Assembly (NCBI GenBank): GCA_001513045.1
Contig: LFSB01000049.1
Location: forward strand, 1-42,070
Reading direction: 5' to 3'
Length of the DNA stretch: 42,070 nucleotides
From: Clostridiales bacterium DTU089
Lineage (GTDB): Bacteria > Bacillota > Clostridia > Oscillospirales > Acutalibacteraceae
The notes beneath the pieces are model-generated. The model worked only from the letters and a program-made list of their open reading frames with translations. It was not told the origin of the DNA and did no database searches. The first letter of the stretch is position 1. Each line of letters starts with the position of its first letter. The translations under genes and the position numbers were made by a program. Positions 17,101 through 24,429 of the stretch are shown here, piece after piece.

Positions 17101-17824
17101 TGAATTGTGCCTTCTTCTGAATCCAAGCAGCACATTCCTTTGCAATGGCTCTCTGGGAAAGCTCGTTGCGCAGCCGTACTTCAAATTCTGTGCCGTAAAG
17201 GTTTTTCTCACGTGTCATTCTCGGAATATAGAATTCTCTTTTACTCTTTTCCGTCTTGTCCATCGTAAAGGTCGGAGAAGTGAAAATAAACTGCAAGCAG
17301 TCAATCTTTTCAAGATTCTTTTTCAGTTCCTCATAGGCATAAATTGAGAAGCAAGCTGCCGCTATTTGAAGCTTGCTTTTGCATGTTATGGTTTCTCCGA
17401 GGTCATCCCTAACTCTTTGGTTGATGTTATCAAACATCTTCGGCATACCGGGGAGATCAGGAACAGAAGGAGCTTGTGTCGGTAATGGCTGTTTTGGAGC
17501 CGAGGGGGTTGTCCCGTCTGCATAGAGAATCTTGTTGTCCTCAACTTCAAAGAAATTAAGCTTGCCCGTAACCGGAAACGCTTTAATCTTACGCACATTT
17601 GTCAGGTGCCACTCATATTCCTCTGTTTCATCGTTATATGTTGTGCCTTCAAGGTTGCAAACACACAAAGCATATCCGGAGAGCATACCGGGAACTTTAG
17701 GATTAGCACTACTGCAAATAAGCAAATCGCCTCTGTGCTTTGTATTCCAAGACCTATATTCTATTGTTTTACTCCCATGCAATATCTGAGTTGCAAAGGG
17801 GTTCTTGATTGATATTGCTTTCAT
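14195..17824 (-). CDS. ASCH-domain SNF2/HepA-type helicase, first gene of the R-M operon
   Basis: The product is 1209 residues. Residues 1-100 form an ASCH domain (KAISIKNPFATQILHGSKTI, then CSSANPK), a fold related to modified-base or RNA readers. Residues about 150-280 resemble the degenerate PLD-like N-terminal region of helicases of this type. The motor follows: Walker A ADSVGLGKTFTA (about 397-408), DEAH-like VIDESHNF (about 490), LSATPVNTRF, and motifs V-VI (TDCISEGQNLQ, then QRFGRIDRIGS at about 950). It belongs to the SNF2-like helicases found beside DUF4391 and type III mod/res. It may remodel DNA or drive restriction. The ASCH domain could sense modified DNA, but this is inference. 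It is the promoter-proximal gene. Confidence 0.88.
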   Translation of the reverse strand: MKAISIKNPFATQILHGSKTIEYRSWNTKHRGDLLICSSANPKVPGMLSGYALCVCNLEGTTYNDETEEYEWHLTNVRKIKAFPVTGKLNFFEVEDNKILYADGTTPSAPKQPLPTQAPSVPDLPGMPKMFDNINQRVRDDLGETITCKSKLQIAAACFSIYAYEELKKNLEKIDCLQFIFTSPTFTMDKTEKSKREFYIPRMTREKNLYGTEFEVRLRNELSQRAIAKECAAWIQKKAQFKSNTTNQLMQGFINVSDEENQFTYTPINEFTTVDLGCEKGNYAYNFTQRLPYPMSMSYMNLFDQLWNNKQQFQDVTDQVIENITAVYNENSPEFIYFVTLYNIFSEFLEDISEDTLPNEATGFKDSRIWNMLYNFQKDAALAIINKLEKYNGCILADSVGLGKTFTALAVIKYYESRNRNVLVLCPKKLSNNWNTYRDNYINNPLAEDRLNYKVLYHTDIGRERGNSNGTDLSRLRWDTYDLVVIDESHNFRNGGKLDKDEDEKDNRYATLLKKVIRKGVKTKVLMLSATPVNTRFNDLKNQLQLAYEGDSTLIDDKLKTTRSIDDIFKNAQKAFTFWSKLEPEQRTTDQLLKRLDFDFFEVLDSVTIARSRKHIEKYYDTADIGSFPNRLKPLSFRPPLTDLKEAINYNEIFQQLSQLNLDIYRPSHYILPSRMEKYAELFGDEKVNVGFTQANREQGIRRLMAINLMKRMESSVYSFNLTLKRIMELIETTIASIDDFEATEGKKLNLTDISDADEYDFDDQNSDDFESAGKKIQIDLADMDRTSWRRELAKDKDVLELLTLMVADITPEHDSKLQKLFAVLKDKMEHPINPGNKKVIIFTAFADTAMYLYDNVSTYMKKKFGLDTAVVTGSIEGRTTVPKLKADLNTVLTCFSPLSKDKALLMPNDKTSIDVLIATDCISEGQNLQDCDYLINYDIHWNPVRIIQRFGRIDRIGSKNTDIQLVNFWPNITLDEYINLKSKVETRMKIVDMTATGDDNLLSDEEKNDLEYRKSQLKRLQEEVVDIEDMTSGISIMDLGLNEFRLDLLDYVKSHPDIERSPMGLHAVAAATAETPAGVIYVMKNLTESVNIDNQNRLHPFYMVYISNDGEVICDHLSPKDMLDKMRFLCKGKSEPIPALYHPFNDETKDGRDMSELSSLLGDAISSIIEVKEQSDIESFLDGVQIDFTKKSIKGLDDFELICFLVVR

Positions 17825-17953
17825 CCATTGATCCTACTCTCTACAAATAGCTATTCTTCAACCCACTATCAATTATCTCACAACTACTGTCCCATAAAAC
17901 GGACTTTATTTTGACACGCCCCCTGTCAAGTAGACATTTTTTGCGGACACCTG

Positions 17954-18826
17954 TTATGCGGTATAAGCATAACGGACTTCCATTGGGGTCTGTCCTGTTT
18001 TGAGCTGTATTCGCTCATTATTGTAGAAATAAATATATTCGTCCACAAGTTCTTTGGCTTCATCAAAGGTTTGTGGCTTTGCTCTGTAAATACATTCTGT
18101 CTTCAGCATGCTGAAGAAGTTTTCGGCACAGGCGTTGTCGTAAGGACATCCCACCGAAGACATAGACGGCTTAATGCCGTTTGCTTTAGCAACATTGTAA
18201 TAGGCTTGAGAGGTGTATTGAAAGCCGTTGTCACTGTGCAGAATAAGCCCTCCGGAGGGCTTGGCGTTTTTCACCGCCGTGCGCACCGTTTCAATCACCA
18301 AGCTTGCCGGCATTTGCGTTGCATATTTGTAGCCCACAATACTGTTGTCATATAGATCCTTGATCATAGAAAGATACAAAAATCCCTGCTTTGTTTGTAT
18401 GTAGGAAATATCCGTTACCCACTTTTCATTCGGTCTCGTTGCCTTAAAGTTTCTCATCAATTCGTTGTTGTAATGGGTATAAGCGTTGCAATCATAATGC
18501 CGAAACCGTTTGCGCTTTCGTATGGCAAGCAGATTGTATTTGCGCATGATTCGCAAAACTGCTTTGTGGTTGATGACAAGCCCCGTTTCTCGAAGCAACC
18601 AAATCTTAACACGGCGGTAACCGTAGGTTCTGTGCGCTTTTTCGTGGCATTCCACAATTAAATCTGCAATTACTTTGTCTTTGTCGGGTTCATCTTTTCG
18701 CTTTAACCATTTGTAATATCCGCTGCGAGATACTTCAAGCAGCTTACAGAGTTCTTCAACCGTAAAACGATCTCTGAAACGATGAATCACTTTGTACCGG
18801 AGCTCTTTGCATCCCACCTTTCGCAT
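17954..18826 (-). CDS. IS3-family transposase OrfB (DDE catalytic part)
   Basis: About 290 residues with an rve/DDE integrase core: WVTDISYI (first D), LHSDNGFQYTS (second D) and NACAENFFSMLKTE (E). The HTH_21-type stretch near the N-terminus (YGYRRVKIWLLRE) is typical of OrfB. The frame stays open back to 18973 but that part is non-coding read-through of orfA. OrfB is normally produced as an OrfAB fusion by -1 frameshifting. A candidate slip site on the minus strand is GCAAAGAG (around 18803-18810), where AAG can re-pair on AAA and continue into orfB (CKELRYK). All three catalytic residues are present, so it looks active. Confidence 0.9.
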   Translation of the reverse strand: MRKVGCKELRYKVIHRFRDRFTVEELCKLLEVSRSGYYKWLKRKDEPDKDKVIADLIVECHEKAHRTYGYRRVKIWLLRETGLVINHKAVLRIMRKYNLLAIRKRKRFRHYDCNAYTHYNNELMRNFKATRPNEKWVTDISYIQTKQGFLYLSMIKDLYDNSIVGYKYATQMPASLVIETVRTAVKNAKPSGGLILHSDNGFQYTSQAYYNVAKANGIKPSMSSVGCPYDNACAENFFSMLKTECIYRAKPQTFDEAKELVDEYIYFYNNERIQLKTGQTPMEVRYAYTA

Positions 18827-19257
18827 TCTTCCAGAAAAGCCCGTAATACCTCGTTTTCCATTTCTAATCGGCGTATCTTTTCTTCGGCTGTGTTTGGCTG
18901 CGGCTTTCTCGGTCTGCCTCTTTTGCGGGTACTCAGTCCTTCTGCTCCTCGCTTTTGGTAGTCCTGAAACCACTGCTTGAGCATACGGTATTGGATTCCG
19001 GTTTCTCTCGTCAGATCAGCAACGGATATACCATCTTCAAAGTGGCGTTTAATTACTTTTAATTTGTATTCCGCTGAGTAATATTTTGTGTCTTTCAGCG
19101 ATTCTTTGCCGTTTTGACGGTAGTTGCGGAGGATGTAACACAGATAGCTCTTGCTGATGTCATATTCCTCACAAATCGCTTTTAATGTCTTATGGTTTTC
19201 CTCATGCTCTCGAATGATGGTAATCTTTTCTTCGTAACTAAACTGGTATTTTCCCAT
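18787..19257 (-). CDS. IS3-family transposase OrfA (two helix-turn-helix domains)
   Basis: The 156-residue OrfA has two HTH segments (KAICEEYDISKSYLCYILRN and SVADLTRETGIQYRMLKQWF), a basic linker (TRKRGRPRKP), and a C-terminal leucine-zipper-like helix (EKIRRLEMENEVLRAFLEEC). Two HTHs are characteristic of the IS150 group. OrfA binds the IS ends and overlaps orfB in the -1 frame. It has an AAGGAG-like site upstream. Confidence 0.9.
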   Translation of the reverse strand: MGKYQFSYEEKITIIREHEENHKTLKAICEEYDISKSYLCYILRNYRQNGKESLKDTKYYSAEYKLKVIKRHFEDGISVADLTRETGIQYRMLKQWFQDYQKRGAEGLSTRKRGRPRKPQPNTAEEKIRRLEMENEVLRAFLEECERWDAKSSGTK

Positions 19258-19333
19258 TTTCCTTCAACTCCTTGACTCTTTTATTATACATCAAGGTGTC
19301 CTATTTTTTTATGTCTACTTTTTAGGTATCATA

Positions 19334-19540
19334 TCATTTGTTATCAGGTACAAATTCGACAATATCACCCATATCACAATTCAGGGTTTTGCAGATACGA
19401 GCCAGCGTTTCGGTAGTAACGCTTTCACCGTGGTTGAGTTTTCGTATTGTTGACTTGCTGATTTTTGCTTGCTCCATAAGGTCTTTTTTCATCATGCTCT
19501 TATCAATTAAGAGCTTCCAAAGTCTGTTATAGCTAATCAT
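19334..19540 (-). CDS. Small XRE-family (Cro/CI-type) regulator
   Basis: A 68-residue single-domain helix-turn-helix protein: MKKDLMEQAKISKSTIRKLN is the HTH, followed by TETLARICKTLNCDMGDIVE, the classical XRE ending. GAGGTG precedes the ATG. It lies downstream of the ICE transfer operon terminator and has its own promoter with a palindromic operator, consistent with autoregulation. Proteins of this size often control transfer or cargo genes of ICEs. The IS was inserted immediately after its stop codon, so any original downstream partner has been separated from it. Confidence 0.85.
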   Translation of the reverse strand: MISYNRLWKLLIDKSMMKKDLMEQAKISKSTIRKLNHGESVTTETLARICKTLNCDMGDIVEFVPDNK

Positions 19541-19579
19541 TATAGCACCTCATTTTCACAGTTATAATAAGCCATCTTT

Positions 19580-19618
19580 ATTGTATCACATAAATGCTCT
19601 ATTTGCAATACTTATGTG
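19580..19618 (-). promoter_or_regulatory. XRE gene promoter with overlapping operator
   Basis: On the minus strand TTGCAA (19603-19608), 17 bases, then TACAAT (19580-19585). The inverted repeat CACATAA / TTATGTG (19587-19593 with 19612-19618) covers the spacer and -35 region, a good position for repressor binding by the XRE protein. Confidence 0.6.
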
Positions 19619-19671
19619 CTTTATTATAGATATTCATTCTCGAACTTTCTGAAACATTGCTTCAGCTTGAC

Positions 19672-19724
19672 AGCAAACAAAAAACAGGGGCGCAAACCGC
19701 TGAATAGCAGCCTGCACCCCTGTT
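19672..19724 (-). terminator. Strong terminator of the ICE transfer operon
   Basis: The stem AACAGGGG / CCCCTGTT with further inner pairing (TGC/GCA) is followed on the minus strand by a T-rich run (TTTTTTG). It begins four bases after the CHAP gene stop and ends the leftward transfer operon. Confidence 0.85.
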
Positions 19725-19727
19725 CAA

Positions 19728-21455
19728 TCAATATGCCGGACAAGCGTATCCGTAGATTTCATAATATCCAATCGGATAGCTGTTCTCACGGCAACTATCG
19801 CCTGAGTTTCCTTCAATCGTGTAGACACGCCCATTTTCAACCTTCTCAACGATACCGGTATGGTCTGATTCACCGTCTTGCGGTCCGGAGCTGCCTTTGT
19901 TATCCCAATCAAAGAAGATAATCATTCCGGGTTCAGGTGTTGCGGAGTTATCCAGCCATTCTCCACGGTCTTTGAACCACGCTGAACCGGTCACACATCC
20001 TGCATATTTCGGGATAATACCGGCGTCAATGTATCCGCATTGTTCGGCGCACCAAGACACAAAGCAAGCACACCATTCCACGCGTCCGCCAAAGCCGTAC
20101 CAAGACCAATATGGTTGTCCGCCGACATTGCCTATCTGAGATAGGGCAACGGTTACAATTTGACCGTCGCTCGATGTGATTCCATATAAAACCGATGACC
20201 ACAGCGAATCATTTTCAGGTTTCAACAGTTCGGAAAGATTGTCTTTCTGATCTTGAGAAAATCCATACTGAACAGCCATTTCATTTGCGGTTTTATGAGA
20301 TACTGTGATGTAAAGATGTGTCCGTTCTATAACAGTTGAAGTTGTTATGATATTACCGTTCCCATCGTCTGTTTCTGTAATAACAGTATCTGAAACAAGT
20401 GATGTCCGAGAAGAAATCACATTCATATCCCAGAATATATCCTTGAGCATTTGCTTCTTTGTATCGTCCATTGAAGCAACCTCTTGCGGATTATTCGGAT
20501 CGGTATTCACTTTGATAGAATAGACTGCGAGAACTTCTTTCCAGACTGCTCTTGAACCTGACATTTCAAGCACATCATAAGTGTTTGCTCTTTTGGTTTC
20601 CTCGATTTTGTTTTGGTATTCCGTATTGATTTCCTGTACTGCTGTTTGCATTGTCTGACCGGTTCCGCTGTCTTCTCCGGAAAAGAATATACCAAAGCAC
20701 GAGCCGACAATCAGAGCCACAAGGCATATCACGATGATTACCACAACTGCAACCCAGCCACCAGCGGCTATCGCTGCAATCAATGCTTTTGTTCCGGCAA
20801 TAATAGCCTTGATTGCCGCCGCAACCGCCTTTGCAACTGCCTTTGCTGTCGTTACAGCCGCTTTTGCAGCAGCGCGAGCAGCTTGTGCCGCCCTTTGTGA
20901 TGCCTTGACAGTTGCCTGAGCTGTTTTCTGCGCCGCTTTAGCCGCTTGCTGCGTTGTTTTGATTGCAGTTTTTGATGTTTTCTCCGCCGTCTTCACAGAT
21001 TTCTGTGCGGTCTTGATTGTACCTTTCCCGGTTTTCTTTACCGTTTTTGAAGTGGTCTTGATTGTTTTTTCTGCCGGGGCTTTCAATCTCGGATTCTGTG
21101 CTGTTCTTGCAGCAGTCGAATTTCCCGATGGACGAACAGAGAGTTCGGTTGATTCCGGCTTTGCGTTATACTTCTTTGCGCGGCTCTGTCGATATTTGTC
21201 GATTGCTTTTTTCGTTCCTTTTTTGACAGTCCGCTTTGTGTAATAGACGGTATCACGAACCGCAATTTCAGCCTTTTGAGTAGCATCGTCAGTCGCGTAT
21301 TCTTCCGGTGTATCATGCGTTGTATCCTGATAGTATCCGTTCTCGGCTCTTTCTTTTGTCTTTATTGCACCGGTCTTCATACGCTCCGAAAGAGTAGCCG
21401 CCTTGTCTATGGCTTTGATACCTTTGTTTTCGCTTTTGACCTTTATATCCGGCAA
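19728..21455 (-). CDS. Conjugation-associated CHAP-domain peptidoglycan hydrolase
   Basis: The 575-residue protein starts at a TTG (21455) with GGAGGTG six bases upstream. Residues 1-225 are Lys/Ala/Thr-rich and highly charged, with degenerate KTxxKTxxxA repeats. A single transmembrane helix follows at about 231-258. The extracellular part ends in a CHAP amidase/endopeptidase domain (about 445-575) with catalytic Cys462 (EWCACF), His532 (SDHTGIV) and Glu548 (IEGNS). In Tn1549/CTn-type elements such enzymes open the cell wall for the mating channel and follow the VirB4 gene, as here. The Lys/Ala-rich region would be cytoplasmic and may contact DNA or the channel base. It is the last gene of the operon. 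Confidence 0.9.
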   Translation of the reverse strand: MPDIKVKSENKGIKAIDKAATLSERMKTGAIKTKERAENGYYQDTTHDTPEEYATDDATQKAEIAVRDTVYYTKRTVKKGTKKAIDKYRQSRAKKYNAKPESTELSVRPSGNSTAARTAQNPRLKAPAEKTIKTTSKTVKKTGKGTIKTAQKSVKTAEKTSKTAIKTTQQAAKAAQKTAQATVKASQRAAQAARAAAKAAVTTAKAVAKAVAAAIKAIIAGTKALIAAIAAGGWVAVVVIIVICLVALIVGSCFGIFFSGEDSGTGQTMQTAVQEINTEYQNKIEETKRANTYDVLEMSGSRAVWKEVLAVYSIKVNTDPNNPQEVASMDDTKKQMLKDIFWDMNVISSRTSLVSDTVITETDDGNGNIITTSTVIERTHLYITVSHKTANEMAVQYGFSQDQKDNLSELLKPENDSLWSSVLYGITSSDGQIVTVALSQIGNVGGQPYWSWYGFGGRVEWCACFVSWCAEQCGYIDAGIIPKYAGCVTGSAWFKDRGEWLDNSATPEPGMIIFFDWDNKGSSGPQDGESDHTGIVEKVENGRVYTIEGNSGDSCRENSYPIGYYEIYGYACPAY

Positions 21456-21472
21456 TCACTTCACCTCCAATC

Positions 21473-21499
21473 TGCGGCAGAGTTATTCGCTCTGCCGCA
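21473..21499. other. Intercistronic stem-loop between virB4 and CHAP genes
   Basis: A perfect 10-bp stem TGCGGCAGAG / CTCTGCCGCA with a 7-base loop. On the minus strand it lacks a T-run and is followed closely by the CHAP ribosome site, so it is more likely an RNA processing or stability element than a terminator. The T-run lies on the opposite side. Confidence 0.5.
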
Positions 21500-21506
21500 T
21501 TTGTTT

Positions 21507-23840
21507 TTATTCACCGGGGCGCGTAGTCATCAGCTTGTAGAGCTTTGTGTTCTTCGGGAACTTGTTGACGAAAGGCACCAAGTTTGAGCCGTATTTCAGA
21601 AGTCCGCAGCCAGCCTCTGCGCCGGTGATATAACTCATCTGTTCAGAGGAAATGTTGAGTAGCTGTGCCAGCTTTTCACGGTCAGAAGCCGCCTGATTGA
21701 GCATCATAACAAACTCGCTGTTGGATAACATAGAGCTTGCCAGAACAGAATCCAGCAGATACTCGACATTCTGTGTGATGGCAGTCGGGAAAGCATTGCG
21801 CTTACGGAAGCGACGCCAAGCGGAATTGAAGAACTCTCCGGAGTATTCATTCTCAAAGACAACATGAAATTCATCGATGAAGATGTGAGTTCGCTTTCCT
21901 TTCTTCCAGTTTTCCGTGACACGGTTAATCATGGCGTCGGTAATTACAAGAAGCCCCATTGTCTTGAGCTGTTTACCAAGGTCAAAGATGTCGTAAACCA
22001 CCATACGGTTTTGCACATCGACATTAGTCGGATGAGCAAAAGCGTCAAGAGAACCGGAAGTGAACAGTTCAAGAGACAGAGCCAGTCCCTGCGCTTCTTC
22101 TTCCGGTTGCTCAAGCAGCTTTTCACGAAGAATTGCAAGCGTCGGTGTCTCTCCGTTTTCCGCACATTCGGTATAGACTTCTTTCGCACAGCGGTCAATG
22201 ATGGAGTGCTCCTTCGGGCCGACGAGAGAACGGTCAAGTTCTCCGATGAGCGACATCAGGAACTCTGACTTATCAATCATCGGATCACCGCCGTCGCCGT
22301 AATCGTCAACCATGTCCATTGCGTTGATATGGTCACGGCTTCCAGCAGCTATGCGGATAACCTCACCGCCGAGCGCACGGATAAGCGCACCGTACTCTCC
22401 CTCCGGATCGCAAACAAGAATATCGTCCTTTGTGGCAAGCGCAAGGAATACAATCAGTTCCTTTGCCGAGAAGGATTTACCGGAACCCGGAACACCGAGC
22501 AAAAATGCGTTGGGGTTCATAAGGTTCGCTTTGTTGCACATCAGAAGATTTCCCGAAATGGCATTTTCTCCGACATAGATTCCGCCGCGATCCATAATGT
22601 CCTGAACCTTGAACGGAATGAAAACCGCAAGACTTTCAGTAGTCAGCGTTCTGAAAGAATCAATCTTTCGCGCTCCGTATGGCAGGACGGTATTCAGTCC
22701 GTCCATCTGCTGCCACTTGAGAACTGCAAGCTGGCACATGTGCTTTCTGGCAATCGTCAGCAATGCTTCCGTATCGCTGTCAAGCTGCTCCTTGCTATCC
22801 GCCGTATGCACAATCGTCATAACGGCGAACATCATGCGCTGATCTCTGGTGGTTAGGTCATCAAGGAACTCCTTGCTTTCTTTGCGCTGAAGCTCCATAT
22901 CATACGGGATGACCGCAGAGAAATTGTTGTTCTGATTCTGTTTTCGCTGCCAGTTCGTGATGTTCGTCTCGACACCAAGCAGACGATTTTCAACCTCCCG
23001 TACTGCTTCATCAGTCGGGACAGGGACAACATCAATGCTCATCATCATATTGCGGTTCATATCCGTAAGCTGGGATACCATGTTATCTTTGATGTAGGAC
23101 GCAAAATCGCGTAAAAAAAGAACGCGTCCGTAGCGTTCTCCCATTTTGAAATAGTCCTTTTGAAATTCAAGTGTATCCGGGCAGATAAAGTCTTTGAAAT
23201 CCTGTCCTTTCTTTGCCGTATCCTCAAGGTCAAAGCGATAATCGGATTCCTCACCGGAACGGTAGAAGTCATGAAGAATACGAAGCTTTTCCGTTGCGTC
23301 CAGTTCATCGAAGTGAGAACCGAGCCTTGCAAAGTGTCCGGCAAGCTCTGCGCCGACGCGGGAGAAGTAGTTTCGTGCTTCTTTCGTGTCATTTTTGAAC
23401 ACGCTGATTGTGATATATTTTTCCTGAATGATAGCGTCATCCCCGACAGCCTTGTCGAGAAGCATCTTGTTGTATTCCATACGGTATTCGTCAAGTCCGT
23501 CATTTTTCATCGGGATGAGAATGGTCTGCTCCAACGCTTTGCGGTTGAGCTTACGGTTGTTAATCGTGATTTTTGTAACAGCGCCGGAATCAAAGGAATT
23601 GAGAAGCTCCGAGTATTCAAGAAACATCTTTTCTTTGTCCTCACGGCTTGCCACCTCATAATTGATGTCCGTAAACCGGAAGGTCTTTGAGAACTTGTGC
23701 AGTCCGCTTTTCGGGGTTCTTGTCAGTCGGATGATACCGTCCTGAGAGATACCGTATGCGGGCATACAATCCTGAACGCCCTTCGGAACAACAAACTGCT
23801 CTTTGTCCTGCTTGAACAGGTTCATGAGTGTTTTAATCAT
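21507..23840 (-). CDS. VirB4/TraE-type conjugation ATPase
   Basis: A 777-residue protein from the ATG at 23840; an in-frame earlier start at 23864 lies before the AAGGAGG that serves 23840. Walker A GVPGSGKSFSAKE lies at about 448-460 and Walker B HIFIDEFHVVF at about 650. Length and motifs match VirB4-like ATPases of Gram-positive ICEs, which energise assembly of the mating channel at the inner membrane. It overlaps the end of the PrgI gene by eight bases, indicating translational coupling, and precedes the CHAP hydrolase. Confidence 0.93.
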   Translation of the reverse strand: MIKTLMNLFKQDKEQFVVPKGVQDCMPAYGISQDGIIRLTRTPKSGLHKFSKTFRFTDINYEVASREDKEKMFLEYSELLNSFDSGAVTKITINNRKLNRKALEQTILIPMKNDGLDEYRMEYNKMLLDKAVGDDAIIQEKYITISVFKNDTKEARNYFSRVGAELAGHFARLGSHFDELDATEKLRILHDFYRSGEESDYRFDLEDTAKKGQDFKDFICPDTLEFQKDYFKMGERYGRVLFLRDFASYIKDNMVSQLTDMNRNMMMSIDVVPVPTDEAVREVENRLLGVETNITNWQRKQNQNNNFSAVIPYDMELQRKESKEFLDDLTTRDQRMMFAVMTIVHTADSKEQLDSDTEALLTIARKHMCQLAVLKWQQMDGLNTVLPYGARKIDSFRTLTTESLAVFIPFKVQDIMDRGGIYVGENAISGNLLMCNKANLMNPNAFLLGVPGSGKSFSAKELIVFLALATKDDILVCDPEGEYGALIRALGGEVIRIAAGSRDHINAMDMVDDYGDGGDPMIDKSEFLMSLIGELDRSLVGPKEHSIIDRCAKEVYTECAENGETPTLAILREKLLEQPEEEAQGLALSLELFTSGSLDAFAHPTNVDVQNRMVVYDIFDLGKQLKTMGLLVITDAMINRVTENWKKGKRTHIFIDEFHVVFENEYSGEFFNSAWRRFRKRNAFPTAITQNVEYLLDSVLASSMLSNSEFVMMLNQAASDREKLAQLLNISSEQMSYITGAEAGCGLLKYGSNLVPFVNKFPKNTKLYKLMTTRPGE

Positions 23841-24198
23841 AGGTTTCTGCAACCTCCTTTTCATGTTTTGAAAGCGTATCTTTCAACGCTTCGTGGTAAA
23901 TATTCGTGCTGTGGAAAGTGAGCTTCTTCGGTACGATGTATTCCGATTTCAGATACGCCCAAACAAATTTTTCAGCGGTCATTCCGTTGTACTTGATGAA
24001 GCCGAGCGCAGCAAATGGTGCAGCACCGAGCATACACATCCATGACAGCGTTTCAACACCGAAATACGGGCGCAGACAGAAATACATCAGTACAGCCACA
24101 CCGCAAGCGGCAATGGCAAACAGGAATTGTCGAAGCGACAATCCGAAGAACATACTCTCTGTGTAGTTGCGAATTTCGCGGTTTATTTTAACTTCCAA
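23833..24198 (-). CDS. PrgI-family conjugation membrane protein
   Basis: 121 residues from a TTG at 24198 (TTG GAA GTT AAA) with AAGGAG upstream. An upstream ATG at 24234 lies inside a terminator hairpin and is unlikely to be used. Two hydrophobic segments (about residues 22-40 and 48-65) precede a cytoplasmic tail, as in PrgI proteins of Tn1549-like elements (VirB3-like role). It is placed between VirB6-like and VirB4 genes in most such elements; here the fic module separates it from VirB6. Confidence 0.85.
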   Translation of the reverse strand: MEVKINREIRNYTESMFFGLSLRQFLFAIAACGVAVLMYFCLRPYFGVETLSWMCMLGAAPFAALGFIKYNGMTAEKFVWAYLKSEYIVPKKLTFHSTNIYHEALKDTLSKHEKEVAETYD

Positions 24199-24225
24199 AA
24201 TATCATCTCCTTCTGGATATAAAAA

Positions 24226-24252
24226 AATCGCCATCCGTTAAGATGACGATTC
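24226..24252 (-). terminator. Terminator after the fic / small-ORF unit
   Basis: The stem AATCGTCAT / ATGGCGATT is followed by a TTTTTTT run on the minus strand. It lies about 18 bases beyond the stop of the 48-residue ORF and ends the fic transcription unit. PrgI expression must therefore come partly from read-through or another promoter. Confidence 0.7.
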
Positions 24253-24269
24253 TTGTAGTTTGTAACTTG

Positions 24270-24416
24270 TTATGGCTCTGTGATTCCAAGTTGTCTTTCA
24301 ACCTCGGATATTTCAGTCCATCCGTTTTCCTTTGCGGATGTTTCACCTTTATTAAGTTCTGTGAATAGTTGTTCCGTTGCACTTTGAACGAGATTTTTCA
24401 AATTGTTTTCTTTCAT
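24270..24416 (-). CDS. Small 48-residue ORF downstream of fic
   Basis: This ATG-to-TAA frame begins MKENNLKNLVQSATEQLF and ends SEVERQLGITEP. It is charged, mostly helical, and has GAGGT about ten bases before the ATG. It starts 14 bases after the fic stop and ends just before a terminator, so it is co-transcribed with fic. The size and position resemble small toxin-antitoxin partners, but no family is recognised and Fic already carries its own inhibitory motif. A function as antitoxin or regulator is speculation. Confidence 0.5.
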   Translation of the reverse strand: MKENNLKNLVQSATEQLFTELNKGETSAKENGWTEISEVERQLGITEP

Positions 24417-24429
24417 ATCAGTCACAACC

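Larger units (their letters stand above)
17912..19331 (-). mobile_element. IS3-family (IS150-group) insertion sequence, 1.42 kb
   Basis: The element holds orfA and orfB with a -1 overlap. Its imperfect terminal repeats read TGACACGCCCCCTGTC-AAGTAGACAT on the left and, on the minus strand, TGATACCTAAAAAGTAGACAT on the right; both continue through an A/T stretch to GGACACC. The boundaries are inferred from these repeats. Flanking triplets (TTT left, TAT right) do not form a clear target duplication, which suggests rearrangement or a slightly different end. The right end lies two bases after the stop of the XRE gene, and the left end sits about 88 bases upstream of the helicase gene. Confidence 0.85.

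Noticed and set aside
17825-17911. Clear promoter for the restriction operon
   Set aside because: Only a weak TTGATA-17-TATTTG pair is visible, too poor to call. Transcription may come from the IS or XRE side.
17909-19334. Target-site duplication of the IS
   Set aside because: The triplets next to the inferred ends (TTT and TAT) differ, so no duplication can be claimed.
20750-21100. Apparent repeat array in the CHAP gene
   Set aside because: The repetition is due to Lys/Ala/Thr-rich protein coding with varying codons. There are no regular spacers, so it is not CRISPR or a DNA satellite.
21473-21499. Terminator between virB4 and the CHAP gene
   Set aside because: No T-run follows on the coding strand, and the downstream gene's ribosome site is intact, so a structural RNA element is more likely.
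24199-24234. ATG at 24234 as the PrgI start
   Set aside because: It lies inside the terminator stem of the fic unit. The TTG at 24198 has an AAGGAG at proper distance and matches the family start.
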